NCBI GenBank assembly: GCA_035552275.1 | Contig: DASZLR010000184.1 | Location: 1-22,240, forward strand | Length of the DNA stretch: 22,240 nucleotides | Origin: DASVLX01 sp035552275 | Lineage (GTDB): Bacteria; Actinomycetota; Actinomycetes; Mycobacteriales; Pseudonocardiaceae | Reading direction: 5' to 3' | In this document: positions 1 through 7,940 of the stretch, piece by piece | How the letters are laid out: each line of letters begins with the position of its first letter | Numbering within the stretch: the stretch's first letter is position 1 | Made by a program: the position numbers and the translations under genes | Notes under the pieces: model-generated | Databases searched by the model: none | Seen by the model: only the letters and a program-made list of their open reading frames with translations | What the model was told of the DNA's origin: nothing

Positions 1-1
1 G

Positions 2-223
2 TTCGCCCTCTACGACACGCTGTTCAACATCACCCAGGTGGTCGCGGTCGCGCTGACCGCCATGGTGGTGCCGGCTGACGGCCGGGCGCCCGGCCTGGTC
101 CTCGCCGCGACCGTCCTCTACCTGGTCGGCATGGCCGGCTACCTCCTGGTGCTCCGGATCTCCCGCCCGCGGGCGGCACCGCGACGCTACGAAGCGACCG
201 CCCGCCCGGTGGAGAACGAGTAG
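2..223 (+). CDS. C-terminal end of a membrane protein, probably a MFS transporter (partial)
   Basis: The reading frame is open from the left edge (phase 2) to a TAG at 221-223, giving about 73 residues, so the start lies outside the window. The visible part begins FALYDTLFNITQVV and contains two hydrophobic stretches separated by a short polar turn (PADGRAP). It ends in a basic cytosolic-looking tail rich in Arg. That is how the last two helices and tail of a major facilitator superfamily permease usually look, but no diagnostic MFS motif is inside the window, so the family call is an inference. The last 37 bp overlap the 3' end of the convergent LGFP-repeat gene on the other strand. The substrate cannot be told. 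Confidence 0.55.
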   Translation, partial: FALYDTLFNITQVVAVALTAMVVPADGRAPGLVLAATVLYLVGMAGYLLVLRISRPRAAPRRYEATARPVENE

Positions 224-3200
224 GTGATCAGGCCGTGCTGGAAGTTGTTGCGCCGCCCGCCGGTGATCCCGTACTCGTCACTGGTCGGGTAACCCAGGTA
301 ACTGCGCTCCCAGCCCATCGATGCCCACAGCGATCGGATCGCGCCGTAGACGGCCTGTGCGCCGGTACCCCGCGTCCAGTAGATGGAACCGCCCAGGGAG
401 AAGTGGTTGTACCGGCCGTTGCCGTCCGGCGTGCCGCTCTCGTCCGTGATCGGATAGCCCACCGGACTCCGTTCCCAACCCAGTGCGGCCCAATGGTCCT
501 GAATGGCGCCGTGAATCGACCAGGCGTCAGTATTCGGCGTCCAGTAGATTGAGCCATCCTTCGCGAAATGGTTGTATCGGCCAATTCCGTCCGGAGTGGT
601 GTTCTCATCGGTGGTCGGATAACCGAGGAAGCTCGCCGGGCCGCCCAACGCCTTGTAATGCAGCCAGATCCGACCCTTCACCATCCACGCGCCGGTCGCC
701 GCCGACCAGTAGATCGTGCCGTTCGAGAAGTCCTCGGCCATACCGCCGCCGGTGGTGGCGTATTCACCGGACACCACGAAACCGAGACCGGACTTCGCGG
801 TGCCACCGATGGCGGCCAGGTGATCAGCGATCGGATCCACGCTGCCGTTATAGAGATTACCTTCCAGGGTCACCAGCAATATTCCCTGTCCGGTGTCCGG
901 GCCAATTTGATAGAAGGCCTGAGCCGGGTAAGCACTATTCGGGGTGAATGTCACGCTCTGGGTGATCGAGTCACCCGGTTGCAACGGCTGTCCTTCGGCC
1001 AGCGGGTTGCTGGCGGTGAACACGCCGGCCGGCGCCTTCGCCAAGTTGATGACCAGCGGCGCCGTGCCGGTGTTGCTGACGGTGAAGCTCTGCGTCACCG
1101 ACTTGCCGATCGCCACCGCGCCGAAGTTCACCGTCGTCGGACTGATCGTCAGGACGCCCTGTCCGTTGATCGGCGTGCCGGACAGCGGCACGGTCACGGT
1201 GTACGGGTTCGTGCCGTCGGTCCCGGTGACCACGACGCTGTCGGTGCAACTGGCACACGTCGTGCTACTCGTCGGCGCGAAGACGACCGGGATGGTCGCC
1301 GAGGTGCCCGGCGCGATCGTGTCGCCGACCACCGGCGTGCTGCCGGCCGGAATGCTGAACGGCGTCGACTGCTGCGACGGCCCGGTCACCGTGTTGATCG
1401 TCTCGGGCACCGTGCCGGTGTTGACGATCTGGACGCCGAGTTGGGTGCTCGATCCGGTCTGGACGCCGCCGAAGCTCAGCGCGGCCGGCGACGCGGCCAG
1501 GCCGGGCTGGGTGCCGCGGCCGGAGAGCGCGACCGCGACCGTGCCCTGGCTGGTGGCGAACTTCAGCGTTCCGCTGGCATTGCCCCAGGTGCTCGGGTTG
1601 AAGGTCACCGGCACCGAATAGCTGGCGCCCTGGGCCAACGTCACCGGCAAACCGGCCGGGGTCGCGCCGAACGGGCTGGCGGTCGTGGCGCCGGTGATGG
1701 TCAGCGGCACGTTCGCCTGCACGGTCACCGTCGCGCTGGTGCTGCCGTTCACCGCCGTGTCGGCGAACATGTACGGCGTGGTGTTCAGGATCGCCGTGTT
1801 CGGCTGGCCAATGCTGTAGACGTTGCCGTCGCGGGTGCCGAGGTAGATGTGCCCGTTATCGGTCGCCACCGTGGTGAATTTCGCGGCGGTGCCGATCGGG
1901 ATCGAGTAGCGCAGGTTCAGCACGCCGTTGGTGGGGATCGCGTCGTAGGCGCGCAGTTGCGCGTTGGCGCCGGTCGCGGCGGCGGTGCCGGTCGGGATCC
2001 ACACGACCCAGACCAGCGCGCCCGAGCCGGTGCCGTTGGAAGTGACGATCGGCGAGCCGGAGGTGTAGCCGAAGTTGTCGGTGCTGGTGGCGACCGAGGT
2101 CAGCGATGGTGCGCTGCCGCCGGACAGGGCCAGCGCGCGCAGCGGTCCGGTGTTGCCGGCCACATACACATAGCCGGTGCCGGAGCCGTAGAACGCCGGA
2201 TGTCCCCACACGCCCTGGAAGGGACCGGCGACGCTGAGCGCCGCGTCGGTGCCCCCGGCGCCCTGGGCCGAACCGCCGAGGTGATCGGCGTCCAGCAGGT
2301 AGATCCGGCCGTCCTTGCCGACCTGCACCACCAGATGCGGGTGCGCGGCCGGGGCATAGGCCGGCGGGATCGCCATCGGTCCGCCGGAGCCGAGGTCGGC
2401 GTCATCCTGGTTCAGTTTGACGTTGTTGTACGGGCTGAAGAAGCTCTGCGCGGACAGCGATCCGTCGCTGCCGACCCCGAGCCGGACCACCGACTCGCCC
2501 AGGTTGCCCGGCGGGGTGTCGCCGGCGCCCGGCGCGGGGGAGACGCCGTTGCCGGTGGCCAGAATGATCCGGCCGGCACCGTCGGAGACCAGGCCGCCGC
2601 CGGCCTGCCAGATGCCGCCCTCGTTCGAGCCGCTGGTCTCGGTGGCCCACATGGCGGTCTGCTTGCCGGTCGAGTCGTTCACGCCGACGACGTAGCCGAC
2701 GTAGGGCGTGTAGTCGCAGGTGCTGCCGAACGCGGCGTAGACCACGCCGTTCATCAGCAGCAGGCCGGGACGCTGGTTCTGGGTCTCCGGGTTGAAGACG
2801 ACGCCGGGCGCGTTGGTCGGCGAGCCCTGGATGGTGGTGGGGAAGCCGGCCAGCTCGGCGCCGGTGCCGACGTTGAGCGCGTGTAGGTACCAGTGCGGGT
2901 GGGCCGCGTTCGGGCCGTCGTTGACCTTCGCGGTGAAGTACACGGCGTTGGTGCTCGGGTCGTAGACCGGAGTCGAGGTGATCCCGATGGTCGGGGTGAG
3001 GTCGCCGCAACCGACCGTGGCCGCCGGCCAGGCGGCGCCCTCGCTGACATGCCATCGCTGCGCGCCGGTGCCCGGGTCCAGGCCGTAGACCTGGTCGTTG
3101 TCGGTGCCCACGATCAGGGTGCCGTTCGCGACGATCGGCTGCGCGTAGACCTGGCCGTTGACGGCGACCTTGAACTGCTGGCCGAAGTCGGATGCCACGA

Positions 3201-3381
3201 CCGAGGACGCCAACAGGTTGGGCTCAGCGGAGTCCCATCCGGTGCGCAGGGTGTCGAGGGACACCGTGGTGACATCGGCGTGCGCTACCTGCACCGCTAC
3301 AAACGCCAACCCAACTATGCCTGCTGTGACCAGCAAAGTTATGACTCGACGCAGTGAAAACCGGGTACGGGCGCGCGCCAT
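187..3381 (-). CDS. Secreted chimeric protein: beta-propeller, ASH-like Ig modules, four LGFP repeats
   Basis: 1064 residues. I chose the ATG at 3381 because GAGGAGAG lies just upstream; the frame stays open for 19 codons further without a better site. The N-terminus is a signal peptide: Arg-rich start, hydrophobic core about residues 13-33, probable cleavage at AHA-D. Residues ~60-525 hold repeated blades of the PQQ/quinoprotein type (GTDNDQVYGLDPGTGAQRW, GTRDGNVYSI). Residues ~535-840 hold three Ig-like modules of the ASH or choice-of-anchor type (SFGGVQTGSSTQLGVQIVN, NFGAVAIGKSVTQSFTVSN). Residues ~848-1064 hold four LGFP repeats of about 55 residues, with GYP and YNHF..GSIYW motifs. LGFP repeats occur in actinobacterial cell-wall proteins and are thought to bind envelope glycans. 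The propeller lacks any visible cofactor motif, so an enzymatic role is unproven; a surface adhesin or wall-associated scaffold is the likeliest role. It is not part of the conserved origin block. Confidence 0.85.
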   Translation of the reverse strand: MARARTRFSLRRVITLLVTAGIVGLAFVAVQVAHADVTTVSLDTLRTGWDSAEPNLLASSVVASDFGQQFKVAVNGQVYAQPIVANGTLIVGTDNDQVYGLDPGTGAQRWHVSEGAAWPAATVGCGDLTPTIGITSTPVYDPSTNAVYFTAKVNDGPNAAHPHWYLHALNVGTGAELAGFPTTIQGSPTNAPGVVFNPETQNQRPGLLLMNGVVYAAFGSTCDYTPYVGYVVGVNDSTGKQTAMWATETSGSNEGGIWQAGGGLVSDGAGRIILATGNGVSPAPGAGDTPPGNLGESVVRLGVGSDGSLSAQSFFSPYNNVKLNQDDADLGSGGPMAIPPAYAPAAHPHLVVQVGKDGRIYLLDADHLGGSAQGAGGTDAALSVAGPFQGVWGHPAFYGSGTGYVYVAGNTGPLRALALSGGSAPSLTSVATSTDNFGYTSGSPIVTSNGTGSGALVWVVWIPTGTAAATGANAQLRAYDAIPTNGVLNLRYSIPIGTAAKFTTVATDNGHIYLGTRDGNVYSIGQPNTAILNTTPYMFADTAVNGSTSATVTVQANVPLTITGATTASPFGATPAGLPVTLAQGASYSVPVTFNPSTWGNASGTLKFATSQGTVAVALSGRGTQPGLAASPAALSFGGVQTGSSTQLGVQIVNTGTVPETINTVTGPSQQSTPFSIPAGSTPVVGDTIAPGTSATIPVVFAPTSSTTCASCTDSVVVTGTDGTNPYTVTVPLSGTPINGQGVLTISPTTVNFGAVAIGKSVTQSFTVSNTGTAPLVINLAKAPAGVFTASNPLAEGQPLQPGDSITQSVTFTPNSAYPAQAFYQIGPDTGQGILLVTLEGNLYNGSVDPIADHLAAIGGTAKSGLGFVVSGEYATTGGGMAEDFSNGTIYWSAATGAWMVKGRIWLHYKALGGPASFLGYPTTDENTTPDGIGRYNHFAKDGSIYWTPNTDAWSIHGAIQDHWAALGWERSPVGYPITDESGTPDGNGRYNHFSLGGSIYWTRGTGAQAVYGAIRSLWASMGWERSYLGYPTSDEYGITGGRRNNFQHGLITYSFSTGRAVAS

Positions 3382-3558
3382 CGACTTGTCTCTCCTCTGC
3401 TGGGCAGCGTCAGACCACACCCGAGCGAGTGAATGCACCCAACGAGAGGGAGAGAACTGCTACCTGGACGCATCCGGGCGGGACTGCGTCAGTCATCCGT
3501 CACCCGATTGATTCGCGGAGCGACCACAAAGCGTTACTGGCTCAGGTGACGGAGCGCG

Positions 3559-5091
3559 CTACTCGCCGGTAGGAGGTTCGGGCTTCTGCTCGACGCCCTG
3601 CTCGCGCGCCCAGTCCCGCAGCGCCGCGACGGCCTGGTCGTGGTCCAGCGGCCCTTGGTCCAGCCGGAGTTCCTTGAGGTGTCGCCACGCCTTGCCGACC
3701 AGCGGCCCGGGCGGCAGGCCGAGGATGCGCATGATCTCGTTACCGTCCAGGTCCGGCCGCACTTTGGCCAGGTCCTCGGCCTCGGCCAGCGCGGCGATCC
3801 GCGCCTCCAGGTCGTCGTAGGACGCCTGCAGGGCGGCGGCCTTGCGCCGGTTGCGGGTGGTGCAGTCGGCCCGGACCAGCTTGTGCAACCGGTCGGCCAA
3901 CGGGCCGGCGTCGGTCACGTACCGGCGGACCGCCGAGTCGGTCCACTCGCCGCGCCCGTACCCGTGGAACCGCAGGTGCAGGTACACCAACTGGGCGACG
4001 TCCTCGATCACGTCCTTGGGGTAGCGCAGCGCGCGCAACCGCTTGCGCACCATTTTCGCGCCGACCACCTCGTGGTGGTGGAAGCTCACCCCGCCGCCCG
4101 ACTCGAACCGGCGGGTCGCCGGCTTGCCGATGTCGTGCAACAGCGCGGCCAGCCGCAACACCAGGTCGGGCTCCCCGGAGCCCTTCGCCGTTTCCAGGTC
4201 GATCGCCTGGTCCAGCACAACCAGCGAGTGCTGGTACACGTCCTTGTGCTGGTGGTGCTCATCGATTTCCAGCCGCATCGCGGACACCTCGGGCAGCACG
4301 TGATCGGCCAGCCCGGTGTCCACCAGCAATTCCACGCCGCGCCGCGGCCGCTCGCCGAGCAGCAGTTTGGACAGCTCGGCCTGCACCCGCTCGGCGGTGA
4401 TCCGCCCGATCTGGTCGGCCATCGCGGTCATCGCCGCCAGCACCCGGGGCGCCGGCTCGAACCCGAGCTGGCTGGCGAACCGGGCGGCGCGCAGCATCCG
4501 CAGCGGGTCGTCGGCAAACGACTCCTCCGGCGTGGCCGGGGTGTCCAGCCGGCGGTCCAGCAGCGCGGACATGCCGTCGTACGGGTCGATGAACCGCTTG
4601 GTCGCCAGGTCCACGGCCATCGCGTTGGCGGTGAAGTCGCGGCGGAGCAGGTCGGTGTCGAGCGAATCGCCGAAGGTGACCTCGGGGTTGCGGCTCACCC
4701 GGTCGTAGTGGTCGGCCCGGAACGTGGTGATCTCGCAGACCGCACTGCCCTTGCGCGCGCCGACCGTGCCGAACGCGATTCCGGTGTCCCACACCCCGTC
4801 CGCCCAGCCCGACAGGATCCGCTGGATCTGCGGCGGCCGGGCGTCGGTGGTGAAGTCGAGGTCGGCGCCCAGCCGGCTGAGCAGCGCGTCGCGCACGCTG
4901 CCGCCGACCAGGTACAGCGAATGGCCGGCGGCGGCGAACCGGCCGGCCAGTTCGTCGGCGACCGGTGCGATGCGCATCAGTTCGACGACGGCGTTGCGCT
5001 GCGCGCGGGCCCGGTCGGCCGGCTGTATCGACTGCACCGGCTGGGCGGGATCGGCGGCGGGCATGGCGGGAGTGAGCGGAGATCGAGACAT
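3559..5091 (-). CDS. cca: CCA tRNA nucleotidyltransferase with HD domain
   Basis: Class II CCA-adding enzyme family: it adds or repairs the 3' CCA end of tRNAs in the cytosol using CTP and ATP. The protein is 510 residues from the ATG at 5091. Visible motifs are the polymerase-beta-type signature GGSVRD (residues 63-68), the metal-binding pair DLD (77-79) and RRDFTANAMA after it. The middle is helical, and an HD phosphohydrolase-like domain near residue 319 carries LLHDIGKP. Length and order match the actinobacterial PcnA-type proteins (Rv3907c in M. tuberculosis, also divergent from mutT4). A start 15 codons upstream (GTG, 5136) is open, but the ATG at 5091 is closer to the family length and has GAAGG five bases upstream. 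A TATCCT -10 element lies nine bases before the ATG, so the leader may be almost absent. Confidence 0.95.
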   Translation of the reverse strand: MSRSPLTPAMPAADPAQPVQSIQPADRARAQRNAVVELMRIAPVADELAGRFAAAGHSLYLVGGSVRDALLSRLGADLDFTTDARPPQIQRILSGWADGVWDTGIAFGTVGARKGSAVCEITTFRADHYDRVSRNPEVTFGDSLDTDLLRRDFTANAMAVDLATKRFIDPYDGMSALLDRRLDTPATPEESFADDPLRMLRAARFASQLGFEPAPRVLAAMTAMADQIGRITAERVQAELSKLLLGERPRRGVELLVDTGLADHVLPEVSAMRLEIDEHHQHKDVYQHSLVVLDQAIDLETAKGSGEPDLVLRLAALLHDIGKPATRRFESGGGVSFHHHEVVGAKMVRKRLRALRYPKDVIEDVAQLVYLHLRFHGYGRGEWTDSAVRRYVTDAGPLADRLHKLVRADCTTRNRRKAAALQASYDDLEARIAALAEAEDLAKVRPDLDGNEIMRILGLPPGPLVGKAWRHLKELRLDQGPLDHDQAVAALRDWAREQGVEQKPEPPTGE

Positions 5092-5100
5092 GGGACCTTC

Positions 5101-5106
5101 AGGATA
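5101..5106 (-). promoter_or_regulatory. Putative -10 element for cca (TATCCT)
   Basis: Read on the - strand, TATCCT matches the actinobacterial housekeeping pattern TANNNT and ends nine bases before the chosen cca ATG. A transcript initiating six to seven bases downstream would have a leader of two or three bases. No convincing -35 hexamer is present. Confidence 0.4.
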
Positions 5107-5120
5107 TCGGGCGAGGAACC

Positions 5121-5137
5121 GGTGACGGGCGGTCACC
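5121..5137. promoter_or_regulatory. Perfect inverted repeat in the cca/NUDIX divergent promoter region
   Basis: GGTGAC, five bases, GTCACC. It lies in the 99-bp gap between the two divergent genes, over the expected -35 region of cca and upstream of the NUDIX -10 element. The shape and place suit a dimeric repressor site, but no regulator is identified and short GC palindromes arise by chance. Confidence 0.3.
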
Positions 5138-5177
5138 GCCTAGCGAGGCGGACGGCAACGGGTTGCGTCGATCGCAT

Positions 5178-5183
5178 TACCAT
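5178..5183 (+). promoter_or_regulatory. Putative -10 element for a leaderless NUDIX transcript (TACCAT)
   Basis: TACCAT fits TANNNT and ends seven bases before the ATG at 5191, the spacing expected when transcription starts on the A of the start codon. There is no Shine-Dalgarno sequence before this ATG, which supports a leaderless mRNA. Confidence 0.45.
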
Positions 5184-5190
5184 CGCACTC

Positions 5191-5724
5191 ATGTCCCCGT
5201 CGCCTGGTCGGTCCGGCGGTGCCCAGCCGACTCGGCGGAACAGGCGCCGCCCAGCTCGGCTGCGCACGGTTGACGAGACGTCCGCCGGCGGCCTGGTGGT
5301 GGACGACGGCGCCCGGCACGCCGCGCTGATCGGCCGGCTGGACCGCCGCGGCGGACTGCTGTGGTCGCTGCCCAAGGGACACATCGAGGAAGGCGAGACC
5401 GCCGAGCAGGCGGCCGTCCGCGAGGTGCGCGAGGAGACCGGGATCGAGGGTCGCATCCGCATGTCGCTGGGTGCAATCGATTATTGGTTCGTAGTGGAGA
5501 ACCGGCGCGTGCACAAGACCGTGCATCATTTCCTGCTGGACGCGACCGGCGGCGAATTGTCCGATGAGGACATTGAGGTCGCCGAGGTGGCATGGGTGCC
5601 GTTGGGCGAGCTGGACGGCCGGCTCGCCTACGCCGACGAGCGACGCCTGGTCCGGCGCGCCGTGCGCATGCTGACCGCCCCGGCGCCGGCGGCGGGGCCG
5701 CGAGAGGAAGCGGAGCAGGCGTGA
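5191..5724 (+). CDS. NUDIX hydrolase (MutT4-type)
   Basis: 177 residues. It holds a complete Nudix box at residues 63-85: G63, E69, then REVREETGI from R77, which provides the Mg-binding glutamates for hydrolysis of nucleoside diphosphate-linked substrates. The first ~28 residues are basic and Pro/Arg-rich. Position, divergent from cca and upstream of a large secreted protein and murJ, matches mutT4 (Rv3908) of M. tuberculosis. The substrate is unknown; sanitation of oxidised or damaged nucleotides is the usual assumption for this subgroup. The frame is open far upstream, but that part is antisense shadow of cca, and the ATG at 5191 has a -10 element at leaderless spacing. The stop overlaps the next gene's GTG (GTGA), so the two are translationally coupled. 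Confidence 0.9.
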   Translation: MSPSPGRSGGAQPTRRNRRRPARLRTVDETSAGGLVVDDGARHAALIGRLDRRGGLLWSLPKGHIEEGETAEQAAVREVREETGIEGRIRMSLGAIDYWFVVENRRVHKTVHHFLLDATGGELSDEDIEVAEVAWVPLGELDGRLAYADERRLVRRAVRMLTAPAPAAGPREEAEQA

Positions 5725-7940
5725 GAAGGCTGGCCTGTCTGGTCACCACCGGACTTGTCGTGCTGCTCGTCGCGCTGAGTCCAGCCGTGGCAAGCGGTGC
5801 TGTTCACTCTGTCGGTCCGGCCGGCGCGACGCAGCCCGGCCGGCTGAAGATCACCATTGGCTCGATGTCGCCGCGGGTAGTGAGCGCGAACGACACCGCG
5901 GTCACCGTCACCGGCACGCTCACCAATGTCGGCGACCGCCGGATCGACCAACTGGAGGTCCGGTTGCAGCTCGGTGACGCGGTGACCAGCGAAAACGAGC
6001 TGCGCTCCGCCGCCGGCACGGTGCCGACCGAGCAGGTTCCGCCGTTCGAGCCGATCGACGGCTCGCCGGGGCCGGGCCAGAGCCTGCCGTGGTCGATCAC
6101 CGTGCCGCTGACCGGCGCGCACTCCCTGGACATCACCCAACCGGGTGTCTACTCGCTGGTCGTCAACATCAACGGCACCCCGACCGACGGCGGGCAGACC
6201 CGACTGGCCGCCGTGCACCTGTTGCTGCCGGTGCTGGCCGCGCCGCACGGACCGCCGGTCGGCAAGCCGGCGAGTCCGGCCCGGATCAGCGTGCTCTGGC
6301 CGCTCGTGGACACCCGGCCACGACTGGTCGGCAGCAGCGCCGCCGGAGTGGTGCTCGCGGACGACGCGCTGGCCGGCGAACTCGCGCCCGGCGGCCGGCT
6401 GTACGGGCTGGTCGACTCCGTGGCCACCGTCGAGGCGGCCAGTCCTACCGACTCGGCGCTGCCGGCCTCGCTGTGCTTCGCGATCGACCCGGAACTGCTG
6501 GCCGCGGTCACCGGGATGACCGCCGGCTACCAGGTCCGCACGCCGACCGGCGGCATGATCGCCGGCCATGGCGAGGCGGTCGCCAAGCAGTGGCTGGCCC
6601 GGCTGCGGCAGGTGACCAGCGGGCACTGCGTGCTGGCCCTGCCCTACGCGGACGCCGACCTGGTGGCGCTGTCACACGCCGACGCCACCGACCTGATGTC
6701 GTTGGCACTGCGCCAGTCGGCCGCGCTCGCGCACGATCTGCCCGCGGCGCAACTGATCACCAACGTCGTCTGGCCGGCGGACGGCACCGTCGACAACAGC
6801 GCCATGGCGGCGCTGGCCAAGCTCGGAGTCGGCACCGCGCTGCTGGCGTCGACCGCGACCGAGCCGGCCGGCGACACCACGGCGGCCATCCCGGCGTCGG
6901 ACACCCGCGCCCTGGCCGTCGACGGGCCGACCTCGGCGGCGCTGACGGCTGGCGGCAGCCCGGCGGATGTCACCGCCGGCGTGGCCACCCCGGTGGACGA
7001 GCACGCCGTCGCCACCCAGTCCGGCCTGGCCACCCTGCTGTACCGGGCGTTGTTCGACACCGCGAACCGGCAGCTGCTGGTCGCCCCGCCGCGCCGGTGG
7101 AACGCGCCGGAGAGCGAGTTGGTCGAGTTCCTGGGCACCGCGCAGAACCTGTTCACCAGCCAGTCCGCCACCCCGTTGGGGCTGACCGCGCTGATCGGGT
7201 CGACCGGCGGCGGCTCGGCCACGCTGAACTACCCGCCGGCGGCGGCCGGCGCCGAGGTGCCCGGCGCGGTCACCGACGCCGCGGTGCGACTGGACGGCCA
7301 ACTCAACGACCTGCTGGGCGCGATGAACGCCGACCACGCCACGCCGATCGACCCCGGCACGCTGATCGACCCGCTGCGGCTGGGCCTGCTCGGCGGAATG
7401 TCCAGCGCCTGGCGGGGAAATCCGACCGGCGGCGACGCCCTGGGCATGGTCAACCTGGTACGCGCGGACCAGCGCACGATCACCGGCATGGTGTCGGTAC
7501 AGCAGTCCGAACTGACCATCTCGCTGGCCGCGAAGGACAGCAAGGTGCCGTTGTCGGTGCACAATTCGCTGCCGGTGGACATCAACGTGCGGCTGAGCCT
7601 GTCCGCCGAGTCCGGGTTGCAGGCCACCGCGGTGGAGCCGATCCGCATCCCGGCGAACAACAGCTACACCGCGTTCATCCCGGTGCGGGTAACCAGGTCC
7701 GGCCGGTTCTCGGTCCAGACGGTGCTCACCACGACGGGCGGCACGGCGCTGGGCACGACCGCCCGGGTGGAAATCGTCTCCAACGCATACGGCACGATCA
7801 TCCTGGTGGTGACCAGTATCGCGTTCGGCGCGCTGGTGCTGTTGTCCGGCCGGCGGATCTACCGGCGGATCAGGGCGGCGAGGCAGGCCAGCACAGCCGC
7901 TGCCCCATCGCCTTCGCCGCCGGCGAGTGCCGGCGGATGA
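5721..7940 (+). CDS. DUF6049-family envelope protein (secreted, single C-terminal anchor)
   Basis: 739 residues from the GTG at 5721, which overlaps the NUDIX stop by four bases. The N-terminus is a signal peptide (MRRLACLVTTGLVVLLVALS, likely cleavage near AVASG). A long extracytoplasmic region follows, starting with an Ig-like segment (VTVTGTLTNVGDRRIDQLEV). Near the end is one membrane helix (about residues 690-712, TIILVVTSIAFGALVLLSG) and a short Arg-rich cytosolic tail. It corresponds by place and topology to Rv3909 of M. tuberculosis, a conserved protein of unknown function always found before murJ. The gene overlaps murJ by ATGA, so a role tied to lipid II export or cell-wall assembly is inferred from context only. 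No catalytic motif was recognised. Confidence 0.85.
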   Translation: MRRLACLVTTGLVVLLVALSPAVASGAVHSVGPAGATQPGRLKITIGSMSPRVVSANDTAVTVTGTLTNVGDRRIDQLEVRLQLGDAVTSENELRSAAGTVPTEQVPPFEPIDGSPGPGQSLPWSITVPLTGAHSLDITQPGVYSLVVNINGTPTDGGQTRLAAVHLLLPVLAAPHGPPVGKPASPARISVLWPLVDTRPRLVGSSAAGVVLADDALAGELAPGGRLYGLVDSVATVEAASPTDSALPASLCFAIDPELLAAVTGMTAGYQVRTPTGGMIAGHGEAVAKQWLARLRQVTSGHCVLALPYADADLVALSHADATDLMSLALRQSAALAHDLPAAQLITNVVWPADGTVDNSAMAALAKLGVGTALLASTATEPAGDTTAAIPASDTRALAVDGPTSAALTAGGSPADVTAGVATPVDEHAVATQSGLATLLYRALFDTANRQLLVAPPRRWNAPESELVEFLGTAQNLFTSQSATPLGLTALIGSTGGGSATLNYPPAAAGAEVPGAVTDAAVRLDGQLNDLLGAMNADHATPIDPGTLIDPLRLGLLGGMSSAWRGNPTGGDALGMVNLVRADQRTITGMVSVQQSELTISLAAKDSKVPLSVHNSLPVDINVRLSLSAESGLQATAVEPIRIPANNSYTAFIPVRVTRSGRFSVQTVLTTTGGTALGTTARVEIVSNAYGTIILVVTSIAFGALVLLSGRRIYRRIRAARQASTAAAPSPSPPASAGG

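Noticed and set aside
568..2886. Long + strand open frame (772 codons) opposite the LGFP chimera gene
   Set aside because: Arg/Gly/Ala/His-rich translation without any domain; typical antisense shadow in high-GC DNA, while the other strand has clear domains and a signal peptide.
3640..5190. Upstream extension of the NUDIX open frame by 517 codons
   Set aside because: It runs antisense through cca and has shadow composition; the ATG at 5191 has a -10 element at leaderless distance and gives the family length.
6089..7936. Upstream extension of the murJ open frame
   Set aside because: It is the shifted frame of the DUF6049-type gene; murJ homology begins after the ATG at 7937, which is coupled to the upstream stop.
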